Source: Lepidostoma basale
Taxonomy: Eukaryota > Arthropoda > Insecta > Trichoptera > Lepidostomatidae
Assembly (NCBI GenBank): GCA_022606425.2
Contig: JAHDVF020000887.1
Coordinates: forward strand, 180,909 to 244,908
Length of the DNA: 64,000 bases
Reading direction: 5' to 3'
Part shown: in pieces, positions 1 through 11,190 of the stretch
Layout: every line of letters starts with the position of its first letter
Numbering within the stretch: the first letter of the stretch is position 1
Position numbers and translations under genes: made by a program
The notes under the pieces: model-generated
Told to the model about the DNA's origin: nothing
Seen by the model: the letters and a program-made list of their open reading frames with translations, nothing else
Database searches by the model: none

Positions 1-812
1 GATGCGCCCGGTGGAACTGGGAAGACATTCCTCGTGTCGTTCTGTTCGTGCGAGATCCGAAATTGCTGTATCAGTTGCTTCTTCTGGGATAGCGGCCACG
101 TTGCTAGAAACGGCTCATTTAGCGTTGAAATTGCCGTTAAACCTTCAAACGGCTGAAAAACTTACAATATTGCGAAATACTCAGAAATGGCCAAAGTTTT
201 AGTAGCAAGTAAAATCATCACATGGGATGAATGCACAATGGCACACAAACGCGCATTGGAAGTACTCAAGCGAGATGTAATGATTCTACTCTCTGGTGAT
301 TTCTGCCAAACACTACCAGTCATTCCAAGATCGACTGCTGCCGATGAAATAAACGCTTGCCTCAAATCATCGACTCTGCGGCGCTATGTTTTATTCGCCA
401 TGACGATCAACAAATCACATGGCCAATCCTTGGTTGTTGATGGCCTGAATCTAGAAAATAATTGTTTCTCTCACGGTCAATTGTACGTAGAATGTTCGCG
501 TGTCCGCAAAACATCCGCTTTGTTCGTTCTCGCACCTGACAACAAAACTATAATTAAGTTAGTTTAACAGAAAGTAGGGCAACAATGCTACGCAAATCAT
601 TTCGAGTCGCTTCAATAAACCAAATCCCTTGCTGCCATTCATTTCAATGTCATTAAAATACTTTTCATTTTGATTGTTGCACTTAATTGAACTTTATTCA
701 TTTTAGTGTTAATTTTAACTTAATAAATACCTGAATTTAATTTATAATAGCTAATAAGTTAACAGAACATTTATTAATTCTGAGGCGGTACGAAGTTCGC
801 CGGGTCAGCTAG
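1..812 (+). mobile_element. Helitron remnant, 3' end with Pif1-type helicase
   Basis: This is the 3' end of a rolling-circle Helitron, cut at its 5' side by the window edge. The reading frame shows a helicase P-loop (GGTGKT at 10-27), then in shifted frames a VASSGIAATLLE stretch, the DECTMAHK motif II, the GDFxQTLPVIPRSTAADE motif III region and the C-terminal INKSHGQSL...LYVECSRV motif. At least two frameshifts are visible (near 45 and near 180), and several hundred bases between motif III and the C-terminal motifs are missing. The element ends with a short hairpin (about 784-801) followed by CTAG at 809-812, the usual Helitron 3' terminus, next to a T. It is non-functional. Confidence 0.85.
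187..567 (+). pseudogene. Helitron helicase C-terminal fragment (internally deleted)
   Basis: This 126-codon open frame is the longest intact piece of the Helitron helicase. It starts at the MAKVL methionine, which is internal in full-length family members. WDECTMAHK is the Walker B/motif II and GDFCQTLPVIPRS is motif III. The frame then jumps directly to the FAMTINKSHGQSL motif and the LYVECSRVRK motif VI, so the helicase motifs between them are deleted in frame. The family unwinds DNA during rolling-circle transposition. This copy lacks too much to do so. Confidence 0.8.
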
Positions 813-3800
813 TAGAATAAATATAATGAAATACACGTATTTCAAGATAGACTGACGATTTAAGCAAAACGGAAGATTTTAATAAGTTTAAATGTGAATA
901 TTGAATGTTTCGGTAAGTCTCTTGATTGTTCTTCCGTCATAACTGTCTCCACTTGGAAGTACGTGTCGTGAAATGATTCTTCGTATCGCGGATGGTGGTG
1001 TAGTGGTGTGTGTTTGGAAAGATGTCCACCACCACGCACCACCGCTGCGCCACACAAAAGTAATCTATTGGTGGTGTTTTTAGTACCAGTAATAAAGCGG
1101 CATTGAGGTCAAATTAAGGAATATAAAATGATAGCGCCACGTGGCGGCGAATAAACTGCGTTATGTCCCTCTTACCTCCTAAAGCTCGCGTTAATGTCGC
1201 TCTGAGAGCCCATAAATATCAATCTATCTGCTTAGCTGTTTACCGACACGTACCCGCCTGGAAGGTGAAACCTAAAGGCTTTTCGATAGGGCCATTTCGC
1301 TTCGGAAGACAAACAGAATAAATATCTTTCCAAGGGAACGCTATCAGTAAACCTGTTGTAATAATGGACAAAGAACGGTGTGACGACAGAAACGATTTGG
1401 TTAAAAAGTAACCAAGAATTTGGTTCCACATCGCAATGCTCCCTTTTCAAACAAAATTGATTTTACAAATGGCAAGTACGATCTGCAGAAGGAGTGCACG
1501 GGAATGGTGAGGTCTTCAGAATAGAAGAGTTGGTGCCGATTGAAATAGTGTGACTGTTGGGATGTACAACTCGCGATGTTACTCTCATTTTAATCTTGTA
1601 ATGTATTCCTGTTGAAGCTATTGGACTCTAGCTGAAACAGAACCACGGCACATTGTATTCGGTTCTCTGATAAATATTTCATGAGCCGGCATTACCGACA
1701 GATCCTTCTCCAGAAAAGAGAGCTTTTTTTACTTGTAAAAGGATGGAATTGATAAAATGCATTATTTATTAAGCTTTGACACGAAACAATGAAATATTGC
1801 CGACACTCCGAGACACCGTTATGAAAGGTTAAATCAATACTTAAATCCAATTTCCCAGAGAAAAACTTATTTGTTTTCTTAATAAAAAATGAGAAACGAA
1901 TCAGAGCAGAGCGCAGAAAATAATATATTTTAGGGGAGAGGTCAAATGAATTCAATAGAGTTATATAGTTTCCCTTAAATACTGCCTAAGTACAATTATT
2001 TCAATATATATGCAACTCTAGTACGAGATTATTTTTATTATCTTCTCTAATAAAAAATAAAATCTAAGTAAATGGTATGTTTAAAAACAATATATTATGA
2101 TCATGGACAGATGTCTACACGCGCACGTCTATCTCACGTTATACTCGTATGTACATAGCCCGACGAGTGACGGACAGTCCTTAGCAACACGTACAATTTA
2201 CTAAGTCCACCTCAATAATAATTATTGAGGTTCGTTTTTGAATGTGCGTGCGTTAGTTAAGCAATCTTTTCTATGTCATAACAATATTTATCGAACGTAT
2301 GAACTGGTTTCAATATTCGACTCGTGGGACAACTGACATGTCATTATGCGAGCATAATCCCGACCAACGGGAGCGCTCCTCCAGCTTGACAAGTGTCAGA
2401 GTAGGGGAGGGCTAACCCGTTGCGGGCGGAATATCATTACGCGAGAAAGATTAAATGACAGAATACGTTTAAGGTGACCGCGTCAAGGAGAAGAACGGTC
2501 AATGACTTTGTCTAATACCACAAATGTTTCGTTTTGCTTTTTACTGTATTGTCATTCGTGTCATTGGTAATAGGAGATTAACTTCAAGATAATTTTATGA
2601 CAACGAATCGAAGGGGTGAAGATTAATGAAACAATCAACGAGAGCGATCTTTTAAAAAGCGTAGAATCGAAAACCATCCGATAGAGTACTATGGTGTTCC
2701 AATAATACGCCAGGACGGCCAACTCGCTAATAGCCAATTAAAGCGCTGTTTATAATACACGCATATTGTTTCGCTCAAAGTGTTAGCGGTCAGCGCCGGT
2801 GGCCCTCGAAGCCTGGCGCCCTCCCGTCCGCCCAGGGCCGTCCGAAGCACTACAATTTGGCTGGAAACTCCACTCGGCGCCCGCCATTGTTAGCTTAACC
2901 CCAATCTGAGGTAAGTACCGAGACTCGACGAGAATCCCGAAGTTTATTCTGTATTGAGCAGAGCGGCCTTTGAGCTGGCGCTACACGTATTGTACAAGAG
3001 CTCTCGACTGGCAACTGCCGCATTTCATTTTTAACACTTACATTTTATTTGGTTTAAAATGAAAGTACTGCAACTGTTTCAACATAAGCGTAGCACAGAA
3101 ACTAAAGGATTCAAATTGTATCGCACGACTCACGGAGGAAACCATTTTATACACTATCTATTCAAGTAGTTGAGAGTACAAAAAATACAAACACTGCGCA
3201 CTTACCACAACATGACGACAGAATTTAGCCACTTGCACTTTTGAAGTTGATCACTTACCTGAAATGATAAAAACATTTTTAAAGAGAGAAACTTTACAAA
3301 GAGAGAATAATGCATAAAAAATGGAAAGCTATATCGCGCTTCTGAAAAATCTAACAAACGTTTTCTATGAATTTCGTTAGATACATTGTTACAGGAGGGC
3401 TTAATGTACACCAATAACCACCTTAATTGTGTTTTATGGAAGCGTTTAAGAAATGTGTATGGTATAGAGCGCGGAAGAATCTGCATAAGAGAGTGGTTGT
3501 GAATTTTGCCATAAGTGAGAGCGAGTTCTTAAAAATAAATCCACCCCAGAATACCTGACATTAAGAGCTCCTCCCTAAATTTTCTACATTTGTTCCTGCT
3601 GCATTTTCAAAAAACCTTTTTACATCCGTGATTACTACGAATTCACTATAAAACTTCGTATACATTACAACAGTTTCCATCAAAAGACATCGCAAAGTTA
3701 GTGAAGAATTTCCATTTTGAAACATGAGAGAAGTTCCGAAAGGAATCAGATATGCTGTCAATAACTCTGACTTCGGCGGTCTGATGAAAGAAGGAACTGA

Positions 3801-4684
3801 GGTAGTTTTGTTGGAGTCCACGAGATGTCACCATCTTACTTTGTTACCTTTTTATAGAACTTTCCAACTATCGAAGTTAATAAGTAAGTGAATTTTCTTA
3901 CAAGAAATCTTCTTCCTTCACTGAATAAATATTTCCGTTGTTTTATTAGTTAACTAACTCACGAGTATGTAATGTCAGCGACATTCTAAAATTATCACGA
4001 TCATCTTAAATCACACGAATCAACACGAATAGAATTATTTGGCTTTGTTAATCAATATTTGAGGTAGGAATCTGTGTTGCGAGTGGCGCTCGTCCCTCGA
4101 GTCTCGAGCTGGCGGTTGACTTTTTATTAAGCGGCCGCATAAATCTGTCGGACACGATCCAGGTTTAATATCCCTTGAAGGAGCTCTGTAAAGGGCTTTA
4201 ATCGAGCGTATCGTCCTTGTAGTTACTCTGGGCACAATGGAGCTGGAAGGACAAAAGGATGTGTACCGGCCTCCCTAGTACACAAAAAGTTAAACCTTTT
4301 CAACTACTTTTAAAAAGGGGTTTGATTACCTACACATGTACCCAGAAAATCTTTTATAGGGATAATACACGGATAATAAAGCCTTCAAACATGTTTATAA
4401 AATAGGATTTAAGGAACAGAAACACAATTTTTCACAGAATATAAAAAGCTTTGAATTAAATTTTGAACGACGCAATCTAAAGTTTAAAATAACGGGGTAG
4501 TGATTTTCTGCGATGAAAGTTTTTTTAAAACCGAAGTTTCGAATGTTTACATTTTATGGCAAAAACTTTCTACTGATAGTAGGGGGACGGCAGAGAGCAC
4601 GGAAATTAAACAAAGATTCACAAATTGATGTTATCAGTGAATTGTATTTCAAGTGGCAGAACAAACGCTTCATAAACTTTTCTT
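813..4684. other. No gene seen; AT-rich with one GC-rich island
   Basis: No open frame above about 95 codons and no recognisable element. A GC-rich, CpG-containing stretch lies at about 2790-2910 and ends in GAG|GTAAGTA near 2911, a good match to an insect 5' splice site. The island could be a promoter with a non-coding first exon, or a conserved regulatory block. Nothing else supports either reading. Confidence 0.4.
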
Positions 4685-5045
4685 TTCAGGTTGATCGGTA
4701 TTCCTTCCAGGTCGAAAGCTGCCCAGCTTAGTCCAATTCTTCTCTTGAGCTCTGCGGTAAGAGAAGCCTAAGAGACAGAGTCAGAAACGATACGGTGAGG
4801 GAAAAACAAAGGTCACTGACATCATCCACCTGGTAACGACTCTAAATTGGCAATGGGCAGGTCACGTAGCCAATAACTCGGACGAAAAATGGACAAGAAG
4901 ACTGCTGACTTGTAGACGGCAAAAATAAGTTATGGGCAACCGCAACTACGGTGAAAGGATGACCTGAACAGACATACCGGAATAACCTGGATGCAGTCTG
5001 CACAAGATAGGAGTGGACGGGAATAGGCTGAAGTAGAAGAAGAAA
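4685..5045 (+). mobile_element. RTE-like non-LTR retrotransposon tail (RT C-terminus)
   Basis: Decayed 3' end of a non-LTR retrotransposon. In broken frames it encodes LRDRVRNDTV, KVTDIIHLV, LNWQWAGHVANNSDEKWTRR and a GRPQ-like stretch, the C-terminal part of insect endonuclease-reverse transcriptases (the WAGHVAR block). It ends in a short run (agaagaagaaat) that looks like the original 3' tail. Related copies lie at 46428-46895 (minus) and 55560-55945 (plus). Frameshifts and stops make it inactive. Confidence 0.75.
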
Positions 5046-5674
5046 TAGATCATTATCAAAAAATATCTAATAATACACAATATTCAATATTGATGAAAAC
5101 TTCCGTTTTCGATAATGCTCTAGCAAGTCAAATATGTCATAATGATCCATTGATTATGTAGGTATAAATGAGTACATATAATTCATTTATAACATTCCAA
5201 ATAGGGATATTTCAGTAATAATACGAAGTAAAAAAAGATTTATAAAAATAAATTGAATTGAATTGAATTAACGAAAGATAACGCATGACATACTTATTCC
5301 TGGGGACGCGGAAAACCAATAGAAAAAAAATAATAAAATGATCCCACGCAAAGTATATTTTTGTATATTTCGGAAACAATGTCTCCTTTATCAGCCGGTG
5401 AGACGTGTCGCTGGGTGTAACACGAGACGAGACGAGTGTAACAGAGGAGGGAGGAAGGGACAAATACGAAAAATCATCCATGATTGAGAGTGTATGATTT
5501 GCTCATATATCTAACGGGAAAACCACACCGGAACATAGATTAGGGGGAGCGCTATTATCGGCTTGGCGCGGCGTCACACGCGTGGAGAATGCCATTTGGA
5601 ATATTTTGAGAGTACGCACAAATACGTAGGAGCATCACCAACCACTAGTTTCATCTGCAAGCAAATGTTTAATA
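5046..5674. other. No gene seen; degenerate half MITE
   Basis: About 5085-5135 carries a mutated half of the palindromic MITE arm (gataatgctctagcaagtc, then atatgtcat). The rest is AT-rich without recognisable content. Confidence 0.35.
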
Positions 5675-5870
5675 CGACAAAAACTTTCGTTTCTTAATAG
5701 TTTTATTATGTTTTATGGGAATTATATGTTTTAATTACATTTGATAATACCCTAGTAAGGCGAAACATGTCATTTCCATAGAACATAATACAAATTCTAG
5801 TAAACAGACGTTTTAATTTGTATTTCATATGGAGTTTTACATCAATGTTCGAGAAACAATAAATACAAAC
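5675..5870. mobile_element. Palindromic MITE, decayed copy
   Basis: Copy of the palindromic MITE that recurs through the window. The right arm is well kept: it has TTTGATAATACCC, a small stem, GCGAAACATGTCATT, the TAAACAGACG block and the terminal ATGTTCGAGAAACAATA. The left arm is eroded, retaining the ctttcgtttcttaatagttt part. No coding capacity. See the 9691-9930 copy for the family description. Confidence 0.7.
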
Positions 5871-8800
5871 AAGTGCGCAGCACCGCACCTACCGATGCAG
5901 CTCTGCGGACATATTCTTTACCAATTAAGGTCCGTAGACAATCAAACGGCATCGATTGATTGCTTGTTGGGAGTATGTAATAACCTAGAATACTCGTATT
6001 TTATTTTATCAATAATTTCAAGAAAAAGTCTGTAACGCAGTCAGTTAAAAGTAATACAGTACTAAAAGCAAAGGCGGGAACAAAGTGAGGTTAGGTTGGG
6101 ATACATAATTATGTAACATTTAGAGGTTATTTTCTTTACCTCGCTTTTTCATACATAGCGAGGCATCTCCCAGATCATCCCACACAATGGAGGAGCATAA
6201 AAACGCTTACGCAACGTTTCAATTGTGGCTGCGAAGGAGCAATCTGGAGGAACCGAGAACAAGATGGCGCTCGGCAGTGGCGCCTACCCGTCCCACCGTC
6301 GTGTTAATTTGATTTGAATACGTTATGAAGGTGAGAATATCACGCTGATGAACCCAGCTAGTTCCAGCACGAGTATTGGGTAAAATTGATTTTATTTCTT
6401 ATTAAAATAACAGTCTCGATTTGCATGTGTTGATTTTAAATCCATTTCTAAGTTTTCCAAATATCTATAGAATACATAACAAGAGTAAATAATGAAAAGA
6501 AAATGGTAACTAAAAATTCCTTTATAATATGCAATATATATTAAGTTAAATTCCAATTAAGTTTGGGGCTTTAACCGGTTTCGGCAGCTCGCTGCCATCT
6601 TTTGGTCCAGATAACGAAGTTGGCAGAGAGCTCCCGAATCCGGTCGAAGCCATAAACCTAAGTGGAACTAAATGAAATATTATATATATAATAACAGATT
6701 TTTTTATTATTATACTATATTTTCATTATTTACAATGAATTTGGACCAAGAAATTTAAAATCACAGCATTAATACATAAAATGTGAATATCGAGAAATTT
6801 AAAATGTATTTTGCTGCCCGATTATCGAGATGTGAAGCCATTGACCGAATATTCCATACGGCCCCTGATTTTTTACTTTTATTACGTTATTTCTGTTTTA
6901 TAAGTATGAATACACAGTTACTTGAAATCGAAACGCTGCCACTTGAAACTAAAAGAAAACAAAGACAAATAAAAACTTCACGGAACGCCATTTCCTGAGA
7001 CGACTACGTCCCTGCGTAACGTTATACTGACTGATTGGAATATTCTCTGGACCATTTTCAGAATCGGGAATAAAAGAGATTGAAATCCCGTAACACTATC
7101 CAGACACTAAGACAGCCATTTGGGGAGATGCCTCACTTTTGTGTTTTCTGGGATTTTTCACATTCCCGTTCGATCACGAGTATATATACACACATAGTAT
7201 ACATACCTTTACACACAGACAAACAAAGACATACAAGTATTACACGCGGCAACCATTCTGCCAAAGAACTACCCCCGTACAGCCTTCGTCGTTTGCGGCG
7301 TCGAGACTAATTTTCTATTCAGTGACTTTTACTGTTAATTATGAATAAATTATGAATACAGACAGCAGTACCTACTCTGCATATGGAATAACTAAATGAT
7401 TGCTTATCTCGTAGACTCAAAACATCATCGACGTCCAGCTGCCTGGGCTCTTCTCGTCTTTTGTTTTCATTCAGATGACTCCATCGCACTCCATCTAGGA
7501 ATCCAATTAGGCGATAACGTTTAGCTTTTTTCTCTCTCAATATTTTCCGATCCCTTCGTTATGCCATTTTCAAAACAAACAATAATCTTGGTAACAAATA
7601 TGAAAATATTTTTACAATATAGGTCAGTTTAGACCAGCGCGAGTGGGGAGGGTGGGGAGGGTATATTTGACAGGAAACAATGTTTTTCATTACATCAGCT
7701 GCAAACATGTTTCAATCAAATGTAAACTCGATATAGCCGCACACAAAATTCACATTTGTTTTAACGGGCTATTTCGGTTCTCAATTAGGTAACTCGACAT
7801 TTCGGCTCAGGTTTAGCGAGGCTCTCGGTTGTGTAATAATCTCGAGAATACGTATGAAGGCAGAGTACCGGGAAACGGCAATTAATTATAAACCGTTCTC
7901 GGCGGGTTTCTCTGCTAATTTCGGTCTTCAACACAAATCAATACTCGGAAGAGCTTACAGAAGTTTAATTAAAAGAGTATTACGCGAGGGCCGAGCGCCG
8001 TACAATGATTCAATTTATAATTTGTTGTCGTTGCATAAGCAACTCCAATTACCATCACTCCCTTTCCACCCGTTTGTCGTCTGCAGTGCCGCGGTCCACT
8101 GCCAGAAATATTAATGTCCTTCAATACATAACAACAACTCCTCTAATAATACATTCGACATCCTTTATATTCAGAATAATGGAACAATACGAACAAAATC
8201 TAACCCGTAACCTCATTCGATGTACCTGTTAGTGCGCTTAGTTCTTAAAGAATTGTTTCTGAATTAGTATAATATATATTATATTATCGCAATCATCGTA
8301 TTGTTACAATTTTCACGTCAAATGACGCTAGGTGACATTAAGAGGCGCCAATTGTACCTCGAGTATAAATCAAGCATGAGTATGTAATATCTACCTTAAT
8401 ATTTAACGAGTTCTATAAAATGTATATTGAAACATTATCCTTAATGGACAGTATCCATACTGATATAATATGACATTGTCTTGGCACAAACACCAGCCTC
8501 GGGAACAAGCCCGGTATGATGCTAATTGAACAAAAGGCAGCTCACTATATATCTGCGCTCTAATCGTCTATTTAAATATCTGTTTGCGCCTTTTCCTTTA
8601 TTCCGATCAATCCGATTTATTAAACCTTGCAGCGCCAAGCCGGATACGCGGATTGAGTTAGTCCCTGGCCCTATAATAGACACACTTTTAAAAATCTTCG
8701 CCATCCAGTTGAGAGAAATAATGATTTAATTTTAACCCCTTTTCGCACCGGCACTGTCATTTATCGTTTCAGTAATTATGTTTCTCTGACTAGTAACGAT

Positions 8801-8910
8801 AACCTTTTAATTCCCAAATAATTTTAAAAAAATAGGATAGGTTACCTGAGTGGCACATGTGCACTTGTCAAATATTTAAATGATCATATAATAGAGTGGT
8901 CAATAATATA
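5871..8910. other. No gene seen; one hammerhead-like motif inside
   Basis: Mostly unique AT-rich sequence. The exception is the ribozyme-like motif on the minus strand at 6570-6608 and its flank to about 6750, which is shared with four other loci. Short open frames (up to 86 codons) overlap each other on both strands and show no recognisable family. Confidence 0.4.
6570..6608 (-). ncRNA. Hammerhead-like motif, second family (core altered)
   Basis: Read on the minus strand it gives an AAAAGA core remnant, then a strong hairpin GGCAGC-GAG-CTGCC, then GAAA and ACCGGT, a palindromic short stem III. This is the order of a type I hammerhead (core, stem II, GAAA, stem III). The CUGANGA box is damaged; sister copies read CAGAAGA, so position 4 is A instead of U. 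Sisters lie at 13960-13996, 24421-24463 and 42338-42380, with a weak one near 40711. The flank with 'ttcattatttacaatgaactt' is shared too. Probably not catalytic. Confidence 0.45.
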
Positions 8911-8946
8911 ATATAATCGTACATAGTCAACTATGGACGATTATAT
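8911..8946. repeat. Short hairpin, 16-bp arms
   Basis: Inverted repeat with arms ATATAATCGTACATAG and its complement, one mismatch, around a TCAA tetraloop. It sits just before a retroelement tail. It could be a transposon end, a cruciform or chance; no family was recognised. Confidence 0.6.
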
Positions 8947-8989
8947 GTCGCGCGTGTAGAGGGGTCTCTCCGACACGATTGTTCTATAC

Positions 8990-9210
8990 ATTACTAACTA
9001 ACATCCATGTCGCTTCTCTGAAGGGGCAGGCAGAGAGGATGTACCGACACACTCTGTCCTGACATACCTCTCGAGCTTTCTCTACTCTCACACATCGTAA
9101 CATGTACGTTCTTCGATATTTTACGATTTCGAATGTGGCCACCTTTTAGTATTTGATTAATTTGGTCATCTCATGCTTTCCTTGCTCTTTCATTACTTAT
9201 CTTACCATTT
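8990..9210 (-). mobile_element. Non-LTR retrotransposon 3' tail fragment
   Basis: Minus-strand 3' end of a widespread non-LTR element. On the plus strand it begins with the tail complement (actaactaac), then the 'ggggcaggcagagagg' block, which in the other orientation encodes the SAYPSG-like last residues of the reverse transcriptase frame. Then come the block with 'ctgtcctgacatacctctcgagc' and the part equivalent to GRPRK...DQINQILKxGH. Sister copies: 24113-24335 and 39390-39475 (minus); 25215-25680, 34370-34760 and 52015-52295 (plus). No intact frame remains. Confidence 0.7.
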
Positions 9211-9690
9211 ACACGGCTTGTATATAACATTTTAACCATTCTTCTTTCGTCCTTTTTTTCAATTGTACTTATTTATTGTTGGTACTCAAGCAAATAGGTA
9301 TTATAATTTAAAAAAAACTATATATATTAAAACAGATTGGATGCCTCAGTTAGATGTTCACACCAACATAACACTGACAGTTCAACTGTCTTGTACCACC
9401 CCTCGGTGTAAAGAACCGCCAGGCAATGTAAGATAAACAAACATACAAATTAAGTAAAACAAGGCAATATTATCCATTTATTTACCTTACATTTTTTTCT
9501 GTATTTCGATGTTCGGTATTCCATCATATATCATTTTTCCGCATTTTTTCTCAGTGATCTCATTCCTACAGCAGTTATCCTACTTTCATCCTTCTTTTGT
9601 CAGCTCCAAGCTTCGTTTCCATGCATAACGGCTGGCACTAGAACCCCATTATATACTGCCATATTTTCTTCAGTAGATATTTTTATATTT
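9211..9690. other. No gene seen
   Basis: AT-rich spacer between a retroelement tail and a MITE. About 9540-9670 resembles a further decayed retroelement piece (ttcgtttccatgcataacggctgg), but too little is left to name it. Confidence 0.3.
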
Positions 9691-9930
9691 ATTGTTTCTC
9701 GAACAATGGTTAAAAACTCCATATTACAAATAATTAATATTATGTAAATGAAAACGTCTGTCTTCTAGGAGTTTTATTAAATTGTATATAGAATGACATG
9801 TTTCGCCCTTCTAAGGCATTATAAAATATTTAGAATCAATCATTTGATAATACCTTAGAAGGGCGAAACATGTCATTCCATATAAAATTCATTAAAGCTC
9901 CTAGAAGACAGACGCTTTCATTTATTTAAG
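9691..9930. mobile_element. Palindromic MITE, best-preserved copy
   Basis: Long foldback element of about 240 bp with no coding capacity. The left arm runs from ATTGTTTCTCGAACAAT through aactccat, AAAACGTCTGTCTTCTAGG and GAATGACATGTTTCGCCC to CTAAGGCATTAT. After a short centre the right arm repeats this in complement: ATTTGATAATACCTTAGAAG, GGCGAAACATGTCATTCC, ...CTAGAAGACAGACG. Other copies: 5675, 18274, 19350, 23749, 26196, 30455 and 53170, plus several halves. The arm centre resembles a hammerhead ribozyme core. The ends and target duplication are not clear by eye. Confidence 0.8.
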
Positions 9931-10353
9931 ATATAACAGTCGGCGATATGACCGCAAGTCGGCGATATGAGTGAGCGGCACACCCTCCACCTTTTGCTCC
10001 CACCGCAAGTATATGTGTTTTAAAAGTGAAATGTTTTTAAGTAGGGAATCCCAACTTCTGTAAAAACTATTCGCAAATACATTCAGCGCGCTGATAGCTC
10101 GGTTTGAAATCATATATTTTTCCAATAAAAATCTACCCGGCCAATAGCGAAGAAACAGTTTAATCCCCCTTCCACCACCCAACCCTCCTCTCCCTCCTTT
10201 CAGGATGGATGGACCCTAGAACGAACGGAATTCAAAATACATCGCGAACCTTAATTGTATATATTAAAAGTACTTTTTATAATTTATTGGTAAAATTTAT
10301 CAGGGTAATGCCACACAGTACGGATTTTTTTAAGACCAGCACCAAAGATATAA

Positions 10354-10870
10354 GAATTTATCATACAATCTCCAATATGGGCAGAAAATAGCTCATTATT
10401 ATAAATAATGAATCTGATCGTGTCCAGACTTAAACCCAAGTCCCCTGGATCAGGAGCCAAGCGTTCTACCCTCTAGATCAGTGCTCCGCAATCTTTTCTC
10501 ACCTACGACACACATAAGCTCTTCCTAGAATCCCGCAGCGTACCAAAAGGTAAAATTCGGTCTAGACGTGGGCGTTAATCAGCTCAGGAGACGTTGGTGA
10601 CCTTTTTTTCAGCGACTTCCGGCTAGTAAAAATCGACAGCGATATTTTTTTCGGCTCATTTGGGAAAATCGAATGATAGATCCGATTTTTCATAAATGAT
10701 CTAAAAAAAGTCTCCTGAACTGATTTACGAAAGAGTCGACTCTTTCATTAATATTTTTTAATATTTTTTTCTTTATATATTTGGCCACGGCACACCTGCA
10801 TCCGTCTTATGGCACACCAGTGTGCCGCGGCACACCGGTTGCGGAGCACTGCTCTAGACCACCACCAAAT
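10354..10870 (-). mobile_element. tRNA-derived SINE, split by a hAT-type MITE
   Basis: On the minus strand the sequence has a tRNA-like head: an A-box-like TAGAACGCTTGGCTCC and a B-box-like GGGTTTAAGTC. A body follows that is shared with the copies at 50018-50152 and 26060-26165 (atgagctattttctgcccatattg...). RNA polymerase III would transcribe an active copy. The head is interrupted at 10479-10851 by a separate inverted-repeat element; the SINE resumes after the duplicated target octamer. Confidence 0.65.
10479..10851. mobile_element. hAT-type MITE with 8-bp target duplication
   Basis: A 373-bp element bounded by CAGTGCTCCGCAA and its exact complement TTGCGGAGCACTG. The flanks are CTCTAGAT (10471-10478) and CTCTAGAC (10852-10859), an 8-bp target-site duplication with one mismatch. 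A CAGTG start with 8-bp duplication is typical of hAT elements. The interior has no transposase frame. Near the right end 'ggcacaccagtgtgccgcggcacacc' repeats a motif also present near the left end in other form. It is nested in the SINE, so it inserted later. Confidence 0.85.
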
Positions 10871-10984
10871 TTTATAGTTACTATTTTGGGTTTATTATTA
10901 TTTAATTTCATAGTAACTGTTATTTTTATAGCTATTTTTGATTATGATATACTACTATAAATATAATACTGTGGAAAATATTGA

Positions 10985-11190
10985 AAACAACTTGCTCACT
11001 CATTACTGAGGGCCGGGATCCATGGAGCTGCCCGTGGCTAAAACATAACGCCTCCAATCTTCTCCTCTCTTCTCCGCAGCTCGCACCGCCGAGTAGAGGT
11101 CTCCGCCAGTCATCTCCTTAAGCTGGCTACACCACCGCGCAGGAGAGCTGCCTCAACTTACTGTTGCCCAGCTCTCTCCTGGCAATGTGG
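10985..11190 (-). mobile_element. Non-LTR retrotransposon RT C-terminal fragment
   Basis: The minus strand encodes, with breaks, an SSPARW..QLKEMTGGDLYSAVRAAE...EDWRRYVLATG stretch. This is the region after the reverse transcriptase palm in several insect non-LTR elements (GRP..RW..DI, then DR..WRR). A related copy lies on the plus strand at 40385-40555. The element end is marked by CTCAGTAATGAG. Only about 200 bp remain. Confidence 0.6.
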
